Shown: one piece after another, positions 24,201 to 28,090 of the stretch | Layout of the letters: each line of letters starts with the position of its first letter | How positions within the stretch are numbered: the stretch's first letter is position 1 | Assembly: GCA_021186555.1 (NCBI GenBank) | Contig: JAJKFL010000012.1 | Span: forward strand, 7,983,394-8,047,393 | From: Reticulitermes speratus | Lineage: Eukaryota; Arthropoda; Insecta; Blattodea; Rhinotermitidae | Length of the DNA: 64,000 nt | Direction of reading: 5' to 3' | Position numbers and translations under genes: made by a program | The notes under the pieces: generated by a model | Told to the model about the DNA's origin: nothing | What the model saw: only the letters and a program-made list of their open reading frames with translations | Databases searched by the model: none

Positions 24201-26451
24201 TGCAGCACTTACGCTCAGCACTTACACCACTTGTACAGAAGTGCCAGCAAATGTAAGTTTATATATCATACTTCCATATTTTGTGATTTACAAGACCAGC
24301 AGAAATATATGTTTGTCACCCTGTATATTGTTGCTTTTCTTGTTAGTGTTAAAGTCTGTAGTAGCTAAAACTCTAAAATTAATAATCCTCAAAATTAAAG
24401 TGTACTGATGTAAGCAAGATTTGATGTAATTTCAAGTAGTTTGGAATGAGAATTTGAATTAATTCCAAAAGATCTACCACAGTATTTGCCCATTTCTTTA
24501 AGGGCTGTAGCTACTGCAGGTACGGGAAAGATGATACGGAGTATATTTTGTAATATCTGAGGGGTGTGCAGTATTAGGTACACAGTAAATAACAGGAAAG
24601 TTACATGCATATGGCTGCTTTACTTGTCACAGTCATAATATATAATAGCGAAATAGTTGAAGATGAAGTAATGCCAAATGTAAGGAATTAAAATATGCTT
24701 GTATAATTAAAATTACATTTTTATATGTTATATGCCTCACAGTATAGGTATTGAATCATTTCAAGGACAGGAAAGTAGTCATTGTAAGTTCTTCCCAGAA
24801 CTTCTTGTTGTCACTATCATCGTCATTGTCATCGTCATGTGTGTACAGGTACATCCAGTGTATGCACCAGAAACTGTACCACCTCACCACGGCTGATTAC
24901 GAAGACTTTGTGAACATTGTTTGCTCTGCCCGAGCAGCCTTTCAGATTACTCCTGAGGGAAACACCCAATTTAAGGAGTGGCTGCAATCTATTCGCAGGT
25001 ATAATGATAGTATACATTGATACAAAACAGATTCACAAGCTAACCCTGACTGTTTCTGTATCATGGCTGATAATAGATTCATTACCATCGAAGCTGGGAT
25101 AGCCCAGTCAGTGTAAAGATTAAACTATGGACTGTACAACTGAGAAATTGGATGTTCAATTCCTGGTAGTGGCAAGAGATTTTACTCTTCCCTGAAGCAT
25201 CTAGATTCTCTTTGGTACCCTCTCTGGTACCCTGAGATGGGTACCAGAGTAAAAGTGGCCAAGCTGCAAAGCTGATCACTTATCTTTGTCAAGTGCCAAG
25301 GTTAAGAATGCACTCCTCCCTGTGCCTTCATAGTGTAGTGCCTAATTCAGCATAGGGGTCAACATTGAGACAGATGGATAATAAGGTTGTATGTTTTCAT
25401 CGATACTGGTATTACTCACTTTTAGATCATTTTGAAAACACAGAATTTAGATTTGGGAAAAGTAAAAGAGAAGAATGCATGGGTGAAAGGTAAATTTGTC
25501 CCTGTGCAGGCCATGTAGATATATCGGAATTCTTAACCTTTGCACTAGATGGAGGTGTGGGGTCAGTATCATGTCCCAGCTCCTTTACCTCCAGGGAAAC
25601 CAGTTCCCAATTAATAGCAGGCTGGGTGGGCCCAAAATTTGGCCTTGGTGCTTTGGAAAAGAGAAAAATCTGTTGCACCTGCCTGGATTGGATGGATGCT
25701 ATACATAAAACGACGTTTTCTACAAAGTACACAGGCATAACACTATATGTATATGATATTTGGAATGTATCGATTCACTGTGTAAAGCTGTGTTATTTTT
25801 TATTTTGGCCATTTTTATAGCTAACGTGTTAAAATATTTCCCCTGCTAGCATGATCTATATGGCTGTGTAACAGACAAAATTATGTATGCCTATTATTTT
25901 ATTTGAAAAATTTCTTGATATAGTGTATATTTTTAACACTTTCACTGCCGGGTATTCAATCCCCATGGATGTTAAATTGCCAGGGATTTATTGAATGTTA
26001 AACAATTAGTGCGTCGACTTATGAATTTTAAAATATAATTATATATAAAAGTATATGTAAACGCATATATTTTTTCTAGTTGTCAGCTAGGGATTAATAA
26101 AGATGTAAAATATGTTTCCTGAAAGAACTTATTGTGTGCGTGGCCTATTTAAGGCAAAAGAGCAGAGTAAATTTTAGATTGACTAAAGTCGACGATGGCA
26201 AATTAGAACGTAAATACTTAAATCGACCACGGTCGAATTTGGCAGTGAAAGTGTTAAATATAGTGGACTTTGTGTCAAGAATGCATTTGTTGAGAATTTG
26301 GTTTGTATATATTCTTTTATAGTAAAGTATATGTGTCTTCTTGTTTAAGATTACAGATCTGAATAGATGCTTGCTTGTTTTCAGGTCCAAATCATGCAAA
26401 AAGGATCTGTGGACACAAATCAACGCAGCCCTGCAAGCAAACAGCAAATGA
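1..26451 (+). CDS. Zswim8: ZSWIM8/Dora orthologue, middle to C-terminus (19 exons; 5' end outside window)
   Basis: This is the gene span; exons are listed separately. ZSWIM8 is known as the substrate receptor of a cullin-RING E3 ligase that ubiquitinates Argonaute during target-directed microRNA degradation and takes part in protein quality control (EBAX-1 in worms). The exons together encode about 1648 residues colinear with the second and larger part of ZSWIM8. Landmarks are LLRPLRGREPE and WNLLSIVREMF early, LALSCLPHAHALNPNEIQRA in the middle, and ADYEDFVN near the end. All introns are GT-AG and the phases match at each junction. The SWIM finger and BC/cullin boxes are not in the window, so the gene is partial at its 5' end. 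Low-complexity stretches (His-rich in exon 4, Pro/His-rich in exon 15) separate the conserved helical blocks. The one flaw is an extra base inside exon 3. Family assignment is from remembered similarity and is very secure. Confidence 0.95.
217..625 (+). other. intron, no recognisable element
   Basis: Intron between window exons 1 and 2 with donor gtttgt and acceptor tttttag. It is AT-rich and I see no repeat or ORF of note in it. Confidence 0.8.
626..865 (+). CDS. Zswim8: ZSWIM8 exon 2 of window
   Basis: Exactly 80 codons, phase 0 to 0, between acceptor tttttag and donor gtgagt. Starts ILVWWFSTKV, runs through a Gly/Ser/His/Asn-rich linker, and ends with the conserved segment ACSSLCDEIVVLWRLAALNP and FRDWHLKIVEK, matching the CASMCDEMVTLWRLA region of vertebrate ZSWIM8. 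Confidence 0.93.
866..1810 (+). other. intron with two repeat fragments
   Basis: Contains a partial plus-strand tRNA-SINE body (about 1240-1390) and a copy of the palindromic TAAATAGTT-type repeat (about 1505-1700). The rest is AT-rich without recognisable content. Confidence 0.7.
1240..1390 (+). repeat. SINE family A, body fragment
   Basis: Shares the body of the tRNA-derived family seen complete at 57305-57590: gttctttccccaggagtaaa, then the ggcatgaagctgaccac segment, then gctgaggttaagagtg and the pyrimidine-rich tail. The tRNA-like head is missing. Confidence 0.65.
1811..2111 (+). CDS. Zswim8: ZSWIM8 exon 3 of window, with an apparent +1 frameshift
   Basis: Acceptor atgaatag and donor gtaagg bound a 301-nt exon. 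The first frame gives VTKSRGGGVSNNQ, then NVIYFRNDVEVFTGFKPAIE and ACYMDWDDYLLPGITY, the counterpart of FPGFRPAVEACYFNWEEAYPLPGVTY in vertebrates. That frame ends at TAG 2093-2095. The next exon needs phase 0, which is met only if one base is removed near 2081-2082 (aa read as a), giving a tail of DSTRADSVVVNQ. Both flanking junctions are phase 0, so 301 nt is one base too long. This may be a sequence error, an allele or a real lesion. Confidence 0.88.
2787..3546. mobile_element. Tc1/mariner-superfamily derivative with TA target duplication
   Basis: Begins cagtgtgtccacaaagtccc and ends with its reverse complement gggactttgtggacacactg. TA flanks it at 2785-2786 and 3547-3548. A minus-strand transposase tail is inside. 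The right two thirds is a rearranged array: a segment with gaatagccgaaatcgcattc and the tttcactgtaatctgc motif recurs several times, also inverted near 2850-2895. It is non-autonomous and CpG-rich, unlike the surrounding intron, which suggests recent insertion. Confidence 0.85.
2904..3041 (-). pseudogene. Tc1/mariner transposase C-terminal remnant
   Basis: Reading the minus strand from 3041 gives LDDLKTRMKNAISAIPADML, then the HRTWQELEYRLDILRATKG segment and a terminal AHIEVY before TAG at 2906-2904. This matches the usual last 45 residues of insect Tc1/mariner-like transposases (LKxRIxxA...DMLxxVWxELxYRxDxCRxxxGxHIE). A stop lies just upstream. The DDE catalytic domain is absent, so it is only a relic inside the 2787-3546 element. 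Confidence 0.85.
4048..4915 (+). CDS. Zswim8: ZSWIM8 exon 4 of window (His/Ser-rich disordered region)
   Basis: 868 nt, phase 0 to 1, acceptor ttgcag and donor gtaagc. It starts VNSSQAVLYSEHPST and passes into a His-rich run coded largely by CAT/CAC codons (about 4097-4175). Next come MNKRPARISELVEFSY, long Ser/Asn/Asp-rich low complexity, and LQLRPSGLTSPSVSQPE near the end. Corresponds to the long disordered linker of ZSWIM8, where sequence is poorly conserved. Coding status rests on the 289-codon open frame and matching phases on both sides. Confidence 0.9.
4916..5497 (+). other. intron with mariner scrap
   Basis: Donor gtaagc, acceptor gttccag. Holds the transposase relic at 5270-5362; otherwise no feature. 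ORFs running into it from exon 4 are shadows. Confidence 0.75.
5270..5362 (+). pseudogene. mariner transposase fragment
   Basis: The plus strand reads TANRTFVWLQRFSWVVMDHP followed by SYSLALAPSL and a stop. This is the region around the second/third catalytic block of mariner transposases, normally LDHPPYSPDLAPSD. The aspartates of PDLAPSD are lost. It sits alone in the intron without visible inverted repeats. Confidence 0.65.
5498..5979 (+). CDS. Zswim8: ZSWIM8 exon 5 of window
   Basis: 482 nt, phase 1 to 0, acceptor gttccag and donor gtatgt. Reads GGVSPPEDLEASRRPSKDES, a DEYNVYYYDPKALL motif (compare DDYQAYYLNAQ in human), a Gly/Asn linker, then FANLRKTEDVWDILFARAEG, LHAHGHGKEACTLGVRLAKE and LLANPPDLMVELPPPPAKGK, ending RKK. 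The latter blocks match human ALHAHGYSSEASRLTVELAQ and DLLANPPDLKVEPPPAKGKK. Confidence 0.95.
5980..6552 (+). other. intron, no recognisable element
   Basis: AT-rich intron ending in the tandem acceptor cagcag at 6547-6552. I see no repeat family in it. Confidence 0.75.
6553..6723 (+). CDS. Zswim8: ZSWIM8 exon 6 of window
   Basis: 57 codons, phase 0 to 0. Reads VNPASHQLSCLASATLAKCA, then FLCTVLAENLEHFHLAFCVG and MFGLEMARPPASTKPLE before the donor gtgagt. This is the human KAAFLLTVLSERPEHHNLAF / RVGMFALELQRPPASTKALE block. The acceptor is a CAGCAG tandem, so the exon could start at 6550 with one extra Gln; a start at 6523 is possible but less likely. Confidence 0.94.
6724..8044 (+). other. 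intron, one simple repeat, otherwise unrecognised
   Basis: Contains a GTTT microsatellite at about 7522-7557. The remainder is AT-rich and matches no repeat family in this window that I can see. Confidence 0.7.
7522..7557. repeat. (GTTT)n microsatellite
   Basis: About nine imperfect gttt units in an intron. Confidence 0.9.
8045..8231 (+). CDS. Zswim8: ZSWIM8 exon 7 of window
   Basis: 187 nt, phase 0 to 1, acceptor tttgtag and donor gtaagg. Reads VKLANQESELVNLLKRIPLG, then NRELNMIRERAEQLKEGTL and LLPIMLASFIFDVLVMP. Closely matches the human VKLAYQESEVAALLKKIPLG and LPLMLASFIFDVL blocks, one of the best conserved parts of the protein. This exon keeps many CpGs, unlike its introns. Confidence 0.96.
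8232..9233 (+). other. intron carrying SINE family B
   Basis: Most of the intron's first half is the SINE at 8486-8810. A short tacatacatacatac run lies at about 9023-9046. Confidence 0.75.
8486..8810 (+). repeat. tRNA-derived SINE, family B
   Basis: The head has A-box-like cgcagttggttaaggcactg and B-box-like tcgtgggttcaattcccga, the two internal promoter elements for RNA polymerase III. The body (gagtaccaggaatatttctt, ggcggctggtgcgtagggct, gggcctgtccaggcctgta) recurs at 55365-55595. It ends in a T-rich tttacctttacc tail. Confidence 0.8.
9234..9396 (+). CDS. Zswim8: ZSWIM8 exon 8 of window
   Basis: 163 nt, phase 1 to 2, acceptor ttttgtcag. Reads ATVGREPRCQLLSSSLRLPT, then DEALGFEAAVAALGLKANV and SEADHPLLCEGTRRQ. 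Matches human DEELGFEAAVAALGMKTTVS and EAEHPLLCEGTRRE. The donor is gttggt at 9397, weaker than the others but fixed by the phase of the next exon. Confidence 0.95.
9397..10214 (+). other. intron with LINE tail
   Basis: About 9840-10170 is a LINE 3' end; the remainder is unremarkable AT-rich sequence. Confidence 0.7.
9840..10170 (+). mobile_element. non-LTR retrotransposon 3' end (RTE/CR1-like tail)
   Basis: Decayed coding tail with the family signature: GRKII...DLKDVRWNDMAWIYL, then AEDRDKWRAVVNVVTNLQV-like words in mixed frames, followed by the shared 3' end ttctgactagctgaggaact. Copies of the same tail occur at 47000, 49150 (minus), 52640, 56685 (minus) and 62030. Truncated at the 5' end, as is usual for LINEs. 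Confidence 0.7.
10215..10359 (+). CDS. Zswim8: ZSWIM8 exon 9 of window
   Basis: 145 nt, phase 2 to 0, acceptor gcctttag and donor gtaact. Reads GDLAIALLVHYKDDPGKVAR, then IMDKLLDREVHQLLKTP and IISSMYSTKIQ. Matches human GDLALALMITYKDDQAKLKK / ILDKLLDRESQTHKP. Confidence 0.95.
10360..11628 (+). other. intron with MITE and SINE scraps
   Basis: Holds the Tigger-like MITE (11009-11440). Minus-strand SINE-A scraps lie at about 10735-10815 and 11530-11580, recognised by the cttaacctcggcactggatg word. Confidence 0.7.
11009..11440. mobile_element. Tigger/pogo-type MITE
   Basis: Inverted ends cagtagtccccctgtatctg and, at the right, cggatacgggggttctactg, flanked by TA at 11007-11008 and 11441-11442. 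The left interior gatacgttccaagacc and the right interior ggataactgaaaccgcggat resemble pogo/Tigger ends known from mammals. No transposase ORF; 432 bp. Confidence 0.8.
11629..11743 (+). CDS. Zswim8: ZSWIM8 exon 10 of window
   Basis: 115 nt, phase 0 to 1, acceptor atttccag and donor gtaagt. Reads VSSRRKEEVCNSEAASSPMV then STMGSSSDPILADNTAM. It is a Ser-rich linker with no strong match to vertebrates, but the splice sites and phases fit both neighbours. Confidence 0.85.
12393..13294 (+). mobile_element. internally deleted pogo-family DNA transposon
   Basis: Perfect long inverted ends: ccgtatattctcgaatctaa at the left, its complement ending ttcgagaatatacgg at the right, flanked by TA (12391-12392, 13295-13296). 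The cgaatctaatccgcac word also occurs twice just inside the right end (13200-13232). Encodes only the N-terminal DNA-binding part of a transposase (12694-13002) plus an acidic tail scrap. CpG-rich, so probably recent. Confidence 0.88.
12694..13002 (+). CDS. truncated pogo-type transposase, N-terminal DNA-binding domain
   Basis: ATG at 12694 gives about 102 residues: MEEGHLKSKRLSYTAKFKRE, then VIRCAEENGNRKVAAIFGVD and ESNVRLWRKHKAAISG. YTAKFKREVI...NRKVAAIFGVDESNVRLWRK is a Brinker/CENP-B-like helix-turn-helix that in pogo elements binds the inverted repeats. A QERRKTGLFVSYDLL segment follows, where the CENP-B-type HTH should continue. After it the frame ends at TAA. Another frame continues REEAIKKARSLNIPR and ends MSDDGESDE at 13060-13062, as expected if the catalytic core was deleted out of frame. 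No DDE residues remain. Confidence 0.75.
   Translation: MEEGHLKSKRLSYTAKFKREVIRCAEENGNRKVAAIFGVDESNVRLWRKHKAAISGCEASRRKFTGPKKGRFPEIDDAVFTFFQERRKTGLFVSYDLLARRR
13698..13854 (+). CDS. Zswim8: ZSWIM8 exon 11 of window
   Basis: 157 nt, phase 1 to 2, donor gtacat. Reads SAGPSSRPHSSTSAEVEQGL, then ATLSLSSPAAAASTGPPNT and MQQVTSTRTKEASR. Ser/Ala-rich linker equivalent to the disordered region before the RYKGRRP block of vertebrates. Acceptor choice is ambiguous because of the TAG-CAG-CAG repeat (13695-13703). Confidence 0.88.
13855..14926 (+). other. intron with G-run and palindromic repeat copy
   Basis: A run of about 15 G lies at 14217-14231. A copy of the palindromic TAAATAGTT-type repeat lies at about 14690-14880 (aactatcagttgacatggtg, aacatcctagaagatttta). 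Otherwise no recognised content. Confidence 0.65.
14927..15207 (+). CDS. Zswim8: ZSWIM8 exon 12 of window
   Basis: 281 nt, phase 2 to 1, acceptor ttctgcag and donor gtacag. Reads RFKGKRAYPSIPNQPSEAGA, HFMFELAKTVLTKAGGNSST, GPHRALHICAFQIGLYALGL and NWLSRTYSSHVSWITG. This is the most conserved core of ZSWIM8 (human PNQPSEAAAHFYFELAKTVL, SPNWLSRTYSSHVSWITG). Confidence 0.97.
15208..17148 (+). other. intron with decayed repeats
   Basis: Carries a repeat scrap at about 15530-15610 (ttctcagtcacggttgtcca, tgaatccaggacctccacaa) also hinted at near 60060, and the minus-strand SINE A at 16797-17075. A gctaagattatatagc word at 15244-15259 recurs at 39114. No gene content seen. Confidence 0.65.
16797..17075 (-). 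repeat. SINE family A, near full length, minus strand
   Basis: In reverse it shows the tRNA-like head with a B box decayed to tttgaatctcc, then the ccagactggctctgggaccc, gttctttcctgggggtaaag and tgaggttaggaatgag segments, ending near cttcatggcaggg. CpGs are largely converted to TpG/CpA. Confidence 0.8.
17149..17360 (+). CDS. Zswim8: ZSWIM8 exon 13 of window
   Basis: 212 nt, phase 1 to 0, acceptor gatacag and donor gtaaca. Reads GQAMEIGAPAISFLIDTWEG, HLTPPEAVSIADRASRGCDL and LALSCLPHAHALNPNEIQRA then ILQ. Matches human GQAMEIGSAALTILVECWDG and LALSCLPHAHALNPNEIQRA almost exactly. Confidence 0.97.
17361..19041 (+). other. intron with degenerate repeats
   Basis: Contains a left-arm copy of the palindromic repeat (about 18050-18130, ggtgttctgggttgtgacgt) and a segment at about 18170-18500 with ggacagattttcgtgaaatt. 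Its aatgagaaatgtttcagaca part resembles 2520-2560, and the whole may be the reverse of a repeat near 63830-63920. No coding content seen. Confidence 0.6.
19042..19170 (+). CDS. Zswim8: ZSWIM8 exon 14 of window
   Basis: 43 codons, phase 0 to 0, acceptor gttgcag and donor gtaagt. Reads CKEQSDLMLEHSCLTVENAA, KGGGVYPEVLFQVAKYWYEL and YMR; human has CKEQDNLMLEKACMAVEEAA and KGGGVYPEVLFEVAHQWFWL. Confidence 0.96.
19171..19687 (+). other. intron, no recognisable element
   Basis: AT-rich, 517 bp, acceptor gttcaag. Nothing further recognised. Confidence 0.75.
19688..20383 (+). CDS. Zswim8: ZSWIM8 exon 15 of window (Pro/His-rich)
   Basis: 232 codons, phase 0 to 0, donor gtgagt. Begins HTPGGGEQPMENEMPHDSLT, then a proline-, histidine- and tyrosine-rich stretch such as VVVTTTPPPPYPQHPAVTTL and HPHPHHHPHFGSPLNHHPHT, ending TATTIQQAGTLQ. 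The counterpart in vertebrates is also a Pro/His/Tyr-rich disordered region (HPAHPAHPMPHMPRPAVFP). Antisense ORFs here are composition shadows. Confidence 0.93.
20610..20870 (-). repeat. SINE family A, minus strand
   Basis: In reverse: tRNA-like head with ttgaacc-type B box relic (gaattgaacccaggattag on plus), then body with ggctgggtgagcctcacaac and cttgaccttggcaatagatg. CpG-decayed. Confidence 0.7.
21163..21210. repeat. (AAT)n microsatellite
   Basis: About sixteen uninterrupted ata/aat units in an intron. Confidence 0.95.
22165..22215. repeat. short AT-rich hairpin
   Basis: caacaattaaaccaacaaa and, after a few bases, tttgttggttttaattgttg are near-perfect complements, one arm differing by a single A. 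Stem of about 20 bp with a short loop. Confidence 0.8.
22682..22975 (+). repeat. SINE family A, full length, plus strand
   Basis: Starts gggtagcatagtcagtaaag, with the B-box relic tttgaatcctggcaggggca, then ccagaccaactctggggccc, ggcttgatgttgactactca and a tttactttacctttataaat end. CpG-decayed. Confidence 0.8.
23057..23249 (+). CDS. Zswim8: ZSWIM8 exon 16 of window
   Basis: 193 nt, phase 0 to 1, acceptor cccttag and donor gtgagt. Reads VHRQQSQQFNQTQLRYLLVA, YRVGMLALETLARRVHDDRP and NPPYGEDVKWLLRIAKKLG; human has AYRVGMLALEMLGRRAHNDH and PPYTDDVKWLLGLAAKLG. Confidence 0.97.
23250..24077 (+). other. intron with palindromic repeat and SINE C
   Basis: Copy of the palindromic repeat at about 23470-23640 and SINE C at about 23770-23943. 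The acceptor follows a (TTTG)n run. Confidence 0.7.
23770..23943 (-). repeat. tRNA-derived SINE, family C, minus strand
   Basis: In reverse it has the A-box-like tggctcaggcggttagtcgc and the B box cccgggttcgatcccaggtc, then aagtccatgtgagattt and a body ending near tcattccactggtgctcc. A second copy is at 33005-33170, also minus. This copy keeps its B-box CpGs. Confidence 0.8.
24078..24252 (+). CDS. Zswim8: ZSWIM8 exon 17 of window
   Basis: 175 nt, phase 1 to 2, acceptor tttgtag and donor gtaagt. Reads GTQYLHQFCVCAVNSIVSPF, VLHDVALEAAHYLSRNNPGL and TPLVQKCQQ; human GVNYVHQFCVGAAKGVLSPF and LVQRCQQAY align directly. Confidence 0.97.
24253..24848 (+). other. intron, no recognisable element
   Basis: AT-rich, with a short (atc/gtc) repeat just before the acceptor tgtacag. 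Nothing else seen. Confidence 0.7.
24849..24998 (+). CDS. Zswim8: ZSWIM8 exon 18 of window
   Basis: 150 nt, phase 2 to 2, acceptor tgtacag and donor gtataa. Reads MYIQCMHQKLYHLTTADYED, FVNIVCSARAAFQITPEGNT and QFKEWLQSIR; human MQYIHHRLIHLTPADYDDFV and SARSAFCLTPMGMMQF align. Confidence 0.97.
25095..25345 (+). repeat. SINE family A, diverged, plus strand
   Basis: gggatagcccagtcagtgta head, ttcaattcctggtagtggca B-box relic, caagtgccaaggttaagaat body and ccttcatagtgta end. Contains a local duplication of the ctggtaccctgagatgggta part. Confidence 0.65.
25490..25700 (-). repeat. SINE family A, minus strand
   Basis: In reverse: ccaggcaggtgcaacagatt head end, tgggcccacccagcctgcta and gttaagaattccgat body segments. 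CpG-decayed. Confidence 0.65.
26385..26451 (+). CDS. Zswim8: ZSWIM8 terminal exon with first stop codon
   Basis: The first g completes an Arg codon split by the intron. Reads RSKSCKKDLWTQINAALQAN then SK and TGA at 26449-26451; human ends LKRSKQTKELWQRVSLEMTT. Length and position match the C-terminus of the family, so the TGA is where the canonical protein ends. The context is aaa TGA caa, a UGA-C type. Confidence 0.95.
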
Positions 26452-27567
26452 CAAAGGCCAGATCTAGGCACTTATCATTGTAGTGGGGGTAGTAGTGCGA
26501 TTGGGGGAAATAGTAATAACAGCAGCAATTCTATCCAAACTTCAGCAACCGTGGGTGATGAACCCGCTGCAGATTCACAAGGGGCAGATTCATCCGCGTC
26601 CAACACCACAACTAGGTTTGTTACAAACAGTGGACAGATGGCAGCAGATGGTAAGAGCATTCGTCTTGCTCCTGCCAGTGTGAATGTTCCAGTAATGGAT
26701 CAAAACTGTATCTCCATGATGGGTAGCATCTGCTGGGATGATAAAGGCCTTCAGCCAGAAGGTGCTTGTGATGTGACTGAAAGTGAAACAAGAGCTGTAG
26801 TTGAAAGATACCCATTGGGTACAAACCCTATTGAAATCCGGACAGTCGGGGACAGACAGGTGATTGATTCCAGAGTGCATCCTCTTGGCAGGAGAAACCA
26901 TTCTATTGAGAATGGAGTTATGGGAGATAGGTTTCCTATGGGGGCTAGAACCCTTGTTGAACGGCAGCCCATTGAAAATGTAATGGATAATAGGCTTATG
27001 GGAGGAAGACACCCAGCTGTTCAGGGAGTTCATATTCCAGACAGGTATGCTGTTGAAGCTGTTGGTGTTGGTGAGAGATATCACAATAACACTAGATCTG
27101 TAGGTGACAGGCAGTACATGGAGACCAGGTCGGCTGCAGATCACAGAGGTATGGCAGATAGGTACGATGTTGATGCAAGGGTTCTTAGAGCAAGATGTCC
27201 TCTTGATTCAAGATCACTGATAGTAGAACCTAGAACCATAACAGACAGGTACACTGTTGATTCTCGAACCATGCAAGGTAGACATCTTGTTGATTCTGGG
27301 CCTGGGGATGATGGGTATAGAACTTTGATGGAAGGTTCCTCTGTAGATTCTAGAAGATTTCCTGCAGATTCAAGGCTTATTGGTGAATTGCAACATGTAG
27401 ATGGTAGCAACACAGAAGGAAGGCACCGTGCAGAGGCTACATCAGCTGGAGATATATTCTCCATTGACCCTAGATATCCAGTTGGAATAAGACATTCCAT
27501 TGAAGCTAGGGCTTTGAATGAAAGACATGCCATGGAATCTAGAAATATTGGGGAGGGATACCCGTAG
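26452..27567 (+). CDS. in-frame repeat-rich ORF after the ZSWIM8 stop (candidate C-terminal extension)
   Basis: The frame of the last ZSWIM8 codons remains open for 371 codons, ending at TAG 27565-27567. It starts QRPDLGTYHCSGGSSAIGGN, a Gly/Ser/Asn-rich linker. From about 26800 it becomes a degenerate repeat of 11-13 residues, with units such as GDRFPMGARTLVE, ADRYDVDARVLRA, TDRYTVDSRTMQG, NERHAMESRNIGE. The shared pattern is R-[YHFQ]-x-[VMI]-[DE]-[SA]-R-x-[LIV]. It is rich in Arg, Asp and Glu and has no signal peptide, membrane segment or family I recognise. It could be translated by UGA readthrough or via an alternative acceptor at 26481-26483, which is in phase; the first in-frame ATG is at 26638. 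It may also be an untranslated relic in the 3' UTR. Confidence 0.45.
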   Translation, partial: QRPDLGTYHCSGGSSAIGGNSNNSSNSIQTSATVGDEPAADSQGADSSASNTTTRFVTNSGQMAADGKSIRLAPASVNVPVMDQNCISMMGSICWDDKGLQPEGACDVTESETRAVVERYPLGTNPIEIRTVGDRQVIDSRVHPLGRRNHSIENGVMGDRFPMGARTLVERQPIENVMDNRLMGGRHPAVQGVHIPDRYAVEAVGVGERYHNNTRSVGDRQYMETRSAADHRGMADRYDVDARVLRARCPLDSRSLIVEPRTITDRYTVDSRTMQGRHLVDSGPGDDGYRTLMEGSSVDSRRFPADSRLIGELQHVDGSNTEGRHRAEATSAGDIFSIDPRYPVGIRHSIEARALNERHAMESRNIGEGYP

Positions 27568-27842
27568 AAAGCAGAGTGTTGGTTGAAAGGTACACAGTAG
27601 ATCCTGGAGTATCAGGGGACAGATACACTGTCGAGACTGCACTGGTAGGAGAAAGGGTGGTGTGGACAGAAGAAGCTAGCAACGTCAGATGACTGCATGT
27701 CCCCCTGATTGTGCCGATATTCTGCGACTCCAGGGATGGAAACGGTATCGAGTTCACCCAGACGATACTGTTGCTGTATCCTGCAGATGGCAGTCTTCAT
27801 ACTGATCATTTGCACCAACCAGTCACAGAATATCCACAATGA
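27563..27842 (+). pseudogene. continuation of the repeat ORF in another frame, then past a second TGA
   Basis: Just before the TAG the repeat continues one frame over: YPVESRVLVERYTVDPGVSG, then DRYTVETALVGERVVWTEEA and SNVR to TGA at 27690-27692. Past that TGA (context TGA ctg) the same frame runs 49 more codons, ending PADGSLHTDHLHQPVTEYPQ before TGA 27840-27842. One missing base near 27562-27564 would join the first part to the main ORF. This looks like a coding region with a lesion or sequence error. Confidence 0.4.
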
Positions 27843-28084
27843 ACCCTTGGACCAGGTCTGTAATAGATTTGTTTGTAGACTTTGTGGTGTTTGTCCTCAT
27901 TGGGCTGTTGTTTCAACTGCAGCTGCATAAGAGAATGTATTTCTTCTGCTTCTGATGTAAGTTGGTACCAAAATTCATGATTGGTGTTAGAGAGTGCGGA
28001 TTCATTACCTTTTGCTAGTAGCAGTCATGTGTTTGATTGTTGGTAAAGACAGTAAGAGGAAAAGGACAGCAGGAAAGGGTTTAT

Positions 28085-28090
28085 AATAAA
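28085..28090 (+). terminator. Zswim8: candidate polyadenylation signal
   Basis: AATAAA followed by the T/GT-rich stretch atttttgtttgtgt at about 28100-28113, a plausible cleavage context for the ZSWIM8 transcript. Other AATAAA hexamers occur later (for example near 29454 and 29684), so a longer 3' UTR cannot be excluded. Confidence 0.35.

Larger units (their letters stand above)
24999..26384 (+). other. last intron, with an inverted SINE pair
   Basis: Holds a diverged SINE A in plus orientation (about 25095-25345) and another in minus orientation (about 25490-25700). The rest is AT-rich. The acceptor is gttttcag. Confidence 0.75.

Noticed and set aside
26590..27144. 184-codon ORF on the minus strand inside the repeat region
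   Set aside because: It is the complement of the plus-strand repeat; the periodic composition keeps both strands open. The plus frame shares the ZSWIM8 frame and keeps a peptide pattern, the minus frame does not.
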